A stretch of DNA of 64,000 nucleotides from JAJEFO01 sp022819605 (lineage in GTDB: Bacteria; Pseudomonadota; Alphaproteobacteria; Rhodobacterales; Rhodobacteraceae). This document shows, one piece after another, positions 61,856 through 64,000 of this stretch; position 1 is the stretch's first letter; every line of letters begins with the position of its first letter. The DNA lies in assembly GCA_965221545.1 (NCBI GenBank), contig OZ244901.1, positions 3,038,001 to 3,102,000 of the forward strand, read 5' to 3'. The notes beneath the pieces were generated by a model, which did no database searches, was not told the origin of the DNA, and was given only the letters and a program-made list of their open reading frames with translations. Both the position numbers and the translations under genes were made by a program.

Positions 61856-63277
61856 TCACTCGTCCGGATCGTGCGCTATCTTCCCGGCCTCGCCCTCGCC
61901 GTCGTCAATCGTGACGGCTATGGACTTGTTGGTGCGCGCGCCGAGCTCTTTCAGCTTTTCAACGTGACTCAGGAGGTTGCCATGGCCGCTGGAAAGCTGG
62001 CCAAAGGCCTTCCGATGCGCAGCATGCGCCTGTTCAAGCCGCTTGCCGACATCCTTCATGTTGTCAACGAAGCCAACGACTTTGTCGTAGAGGCGTCCGG
62101 CGCGTTCGGCGATGGCTTCGGCATTCTGGTTGCGGCGCTCCGCTGCCCAGACGTGCGCGATCGTCTTCAGCGCCATCATCAGCGTCGTCGGGGTCGCTAT
62201 CGTGACATCCTTGCCCAGCGCGTATTCGGTCAAGCCGCCATCCACGCGCAGAGCCTCGGAAAGCGCGCCCTCGATCGGCACGAACAGGATGACATAGTCG
62301 ACCGTGGAAGCCTCGGCGCTCGGGTAACCCCGTGCAGCCAGGCCGTCTATGTGGCTCTTCAGCGACGCGACATGGCGCTTGCGCGCGCTTGATGCCTCTT
62401 TCTCGTCTTCCGAATTCACCGCATCCGTGTAAGCCACCAGCGACACCTTGCTGTCGATGACCAGGGTCTTTCCGCCCGGGATTTTCACGACGACATCAGG
62501 ACGAAGCCGGTCGCCTTCGTCGCTGATCCTGTGGGCCTGCGTCTCGTATTCTTCTCCCTCGCGCAGTCCCGAGCGTTCCAGGATGCTCTCGAGTATCATT
62601 TCTCCCCAGGCGCCCTGCCGTTGCCGGTCGCCCTTCAGGGCGCGCGTCAGCGCCACCGCCTCGTGGGAAATGGCCTCGGACCGTTTGCTGAGCTGTTCAA
62701 TCTCGGCCTTGAGGATGGCCCTGTCTTCGATCGTTGCCTTGTGAACGGCCTTGAGTTCCTTTTCGAAGTGCCCGACATGCTCTCTCAGGGGCGTCAGAGC
62801 CACATCCAGCCGTTCGAGATTGACCTTCGAGAACTGTTCGCCCTGCACCTTCAGGGCCTCCGCCGCCAGTTCCCTGAACTTGGTTTCCATGTCCTGACGG
62901 ACCCTGGTCAGCATCTCGATCTTCTCCTCCGATGCCGCCCTCTCCGCCTTCATCTCGGTCTCAAGTTCCGAAATTCTCTTGGACAGCCCGATCTGCTTTT
63001 CCGTCTCCTCGTCGAGCCTCTTGCGCAGCTTCGACAGGTCACCGTTCAGCCGTTCGGCCTCTTCCTTTCGCTCGATCGCTAGCGCCTCGTGCTTGTCTGC
63101 GTTGCTCCGCGCATCGACAAGCTGTTCGTCCTTCTCCTTGGAGTCCCTCTTCAGGGAGGACATCTCGGACAGCAATGTTGCGGCATCGCCTCCGGAACGG
63201 CGAAACAGCACAAGGGCGACCAGCAGCCCCAGAATCACAACCGCTGCAAATGTGAGCGTCGACGTGTCAAATCCCAA
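61856..63277 (-). CDS. rmuC: DNA recombination protein RmuC family
   Basis: A 473-residue RmuC protein. It has an N-terminal membrane anchor (TFAAVVILGLLVALVLF, residues 9-25), a long coiled coil (about 35-150, rich in Glu, Lys and Arg), then the nuclease-like RmuC domain with QGAWGEMILESILERSGL, RPDVVVKIPGGKTLVIDSKV (the D-x-K core), VDYVILFVPIEGAL and ATPTTLMMALKTIAHVW. RmuC limits DNA inversion at short inverted repeats. The start is a TTG at 63277 with GGGGAT upstream. Its location next to mobile elements may be coincidental. Confidence 0.93.
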   Translation of the reverse strand: MGFDTSTLTFAAVVILGLLVALVLFRRSGGDAATLLSEMSSLKRDSKEKDEQLVDARSNADKHEALAIERKEEAERLNGDLSKLRKRLDEETEKQIGLSKRISELETEMKAERAASEEKIEMLTRVRQDMETKFRELAAEALKVQGEQFSKVNLERLDVALTPLREHVGHFEKELKAVHKATIEDRAILKAEIEQLSKRSEAISHEAVALTRALKGDRQRQGAWGEMILESILERSGLREGEEYETQAHRISDEGDRLRPDVVVKIPGGKTLVIDSKVSLVAYTDAVNSEDEKEASSARKRHVASLKSHIDGLAARGYPSAEASTVDYVILFVPIEGALSEALRVDGGLTEYALGKDVTIATPTTLMMALKTIAHVWAAERRNQNAEAIAERAGRLYDKVVGFVDNMKDVGKRLEQAHAAHRKAFGQLSSGHGNLLSHVEKLKELGARTNKSIAVTIDDGEGEAGKIAHDPDE

Positions 63278-63584
63278 TGCTCAAATCCCCTATGCCATGG
63301 CTTGGAGCAATGTACTCCGATTGGCAGGCCCGGTCGAATCCGGAGTTCAAGCCCATTGCGACGAATCCTGCCTCCCGCCGAGCCAGTGCCGGAGGCTCCC
63401 AAGGCCGCAATGCGACGAACTTCTCTTGGGTGGAGCCACCCTGGCGACGGTCACTGCGGAAGTGCCCGCCCGGTTCAGGACACCTCATGCAGGAAAGGCT
63501 AGGCACGAAAGAAGCGGTCCGCCCGATTCCCTCTTGACCTGTCGCTCAAATATGTTACTTGCCTAGTCAACCAAGCGTGCTGTT
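63278..63584. other. Divergent intergenic region upstream of rmuC
   Basis: About 307 bp that should hold the rmuC promoter and that of the GntR-like gene. No palindrome or RNA was recognised. Confidence 0.45.
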
Positions 63585-63881
63585 ATGGAACGACTCTCCA
63601 ATGTTGCACAGTACATTGTTCTTGCAGCCGTCATGCGCCGGCGGGCGCAGAATGGAATACCCAAGCCGGGTGACCGGGCTCCCGGCGAAGCGGTACCGTA
63701 TTCGGCCAATGGCGTCGGTCGCGGCACGGCGGTCACGGCGATCAAGAAACTGGCAACGAAAGGAATCGCCCATCGTCGCCAGGGAATCGGAAGCCTTTTT
63801 GACGGGTCGTCGCTGCATCGCCGTGTCCCCGAGTTGGTCTCGGCGTTCGCCCAAGCACGGAACAGGGAGGTGGGCGCATGA
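63585..63881 (+). CDS. GntR-type winged-helix fragment
   Basis: A 98-residue protein resembling only the DNA-binding half of a GntR regulator: IVLAAVMRRRAQNG, KPGDRAPGEA, GVGRGTAVTAIKKLATKGIA and HRRQGIGSLF correspond to the three helices and the wing. No effector-binding domain follows; instead the stop overlaps the start of an IstB-like frame (ATGA). It could be a compact regulator or the truncated remainder of a longer gene. Assignment rests on motif resemblance. Confidence 0.55.
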   Translation: MERLSNVAQYIVLAAVMRRRAQNGIPKPGDRAPGEAVPYSANGVGRGTAVTAIKKLATKGIAHRRQGIGSLFDGSSLHRRVPELVSAFAQARNREVGA

Positions 63882-64000
63882 ATCATCGGCTCGCCACTGT
63901 CTCGTTGCTGGTGCTCGACAACTGGAGCCTGCAGGACTTCCACGCGCATGCCTCACGGGAACTGCTGGACGTCATCAGGCGACGTCAAGGGCGCAGGTCC
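63878..64000 (+). pseudogene. istB: IS21 helper ATPase (IstB) fragment, runs off the window
   Basis: From the ATG at 63878 the frame reads LATVSLLVLDNWSLQDF and then RELLDVIRRRQGRRS, which corresponds to the IstB stretch VDLLVLDDWGLEPL...RRDLLEIIEDRHGRRS. The N-terminal domain and Walker A of IstB are missing and the Walker B Asp-Asp has become Asp-Asn. It is therefore a truncated relic, at least at its 5' end; the 3' end is outside the window. It overlaps the GntR-like frame by four bases. Confidence 0.5.

Noticed and set aside
1..64000. CRISPR array, prophage or restriction-modification island
   Set aside because: No regularly spaced repeats, Cas, phage structural or methyltransferase/restriction genes were seen; the mobile genes present are IS607, TnpB, RIT and IS remnants.

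Overview
The window looks like a chromosomal segment of a GC-rich alphaproteobacterium, most likely a Rhodobacteraceae (roseobacter-type) heterotroph. Indicators are the run DUF2852 / RDD / arginyl(leucyl)-tRNA-protein transferase / ilvB-ilvN, a long class II (B12-dependent) ribonucleotide reductase, the block tRNA-Pro / DUF192 / tandem cold-shock protein / pdxH / fabI, and many TRAP, ABC and dehydrogenase genes for small organic acids and quaternary amines. This assignment rests on recognised protein families and gene order, not on a database search.

Layout. 0-6 kb: a sterol-desaturase-like membrane enzyme, a probable uronate dehydrogenase, a carnitine dehydrogenase-thioesterase fusion overlapping a GDSL hydrolase, a YbaK deacylase and a DUF2147 protein. 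6.5-14.5 kb: a six-gene minus-strand operon (DapA-like lyase, aldehyde dehydrogenase, FAD amine oxidoreductase, two SDRs, MttB-family methyltransferase) divergent from a GcvA-type LysR regulator; it is probably a catabolic pathway for a methylated amine or betaine. 14.7-28 kb: housekeeping genes, including ilvB-ilvN behind a complete transcription attenuator, nrdJ, tRNA-Pro(UGG), pdxH, fabI and gpt. 28-36.8 kb: an LolA-like periplasmic protein, a 202-bp MITE-like element, then an Asp/Glu racemase divergent from a D-amino-acid-dehydrogenase-like gene and a DctPQM TRAP transporter, followed by an aldo/keto reductase.

37-50 kb: an IS607-type element (serine recombinase plus TnpB), a cytochrome P450 beside a frameshifted amidohydrolase remnant, a dienelactone hydrolase, an AbrB-Doc toxin-antitoxin pair, and two divergent sugar-acid operons (FAH hydrolase and 2-hydroxyacid dehydrogenase; DenD-like, UxaA-like, SDR, aminotransferase and a broken 3-hydroxyisobutyrate-type dehydrogenase). 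50-56.5 kb: a taurine-type ABC transporter whose permease carries a very large extra domain, and a divergent FAD oxidoreductase. 56.7-61.6 kb: an orphan TnpB gene abutting a RIT element of three overlapping tyrosine recombinases between 92-bp terminal inverted repeats. 61.8-64 kb: rmuC, then a GntR-like fragment overlapping a truncated IS21 IstB.

The clearest points for follow-up are the ilv attenuator, the RIT element with its repeated CGGCATAA motifs and 36-bp perfect palindrome, the IS607 recombinase whose catalytic serine position reads phenylalanine, the 202-bp four-repeat element, and the enlarged ABC permease. No CRISPR array and no recognisable anti-phage island was seen.
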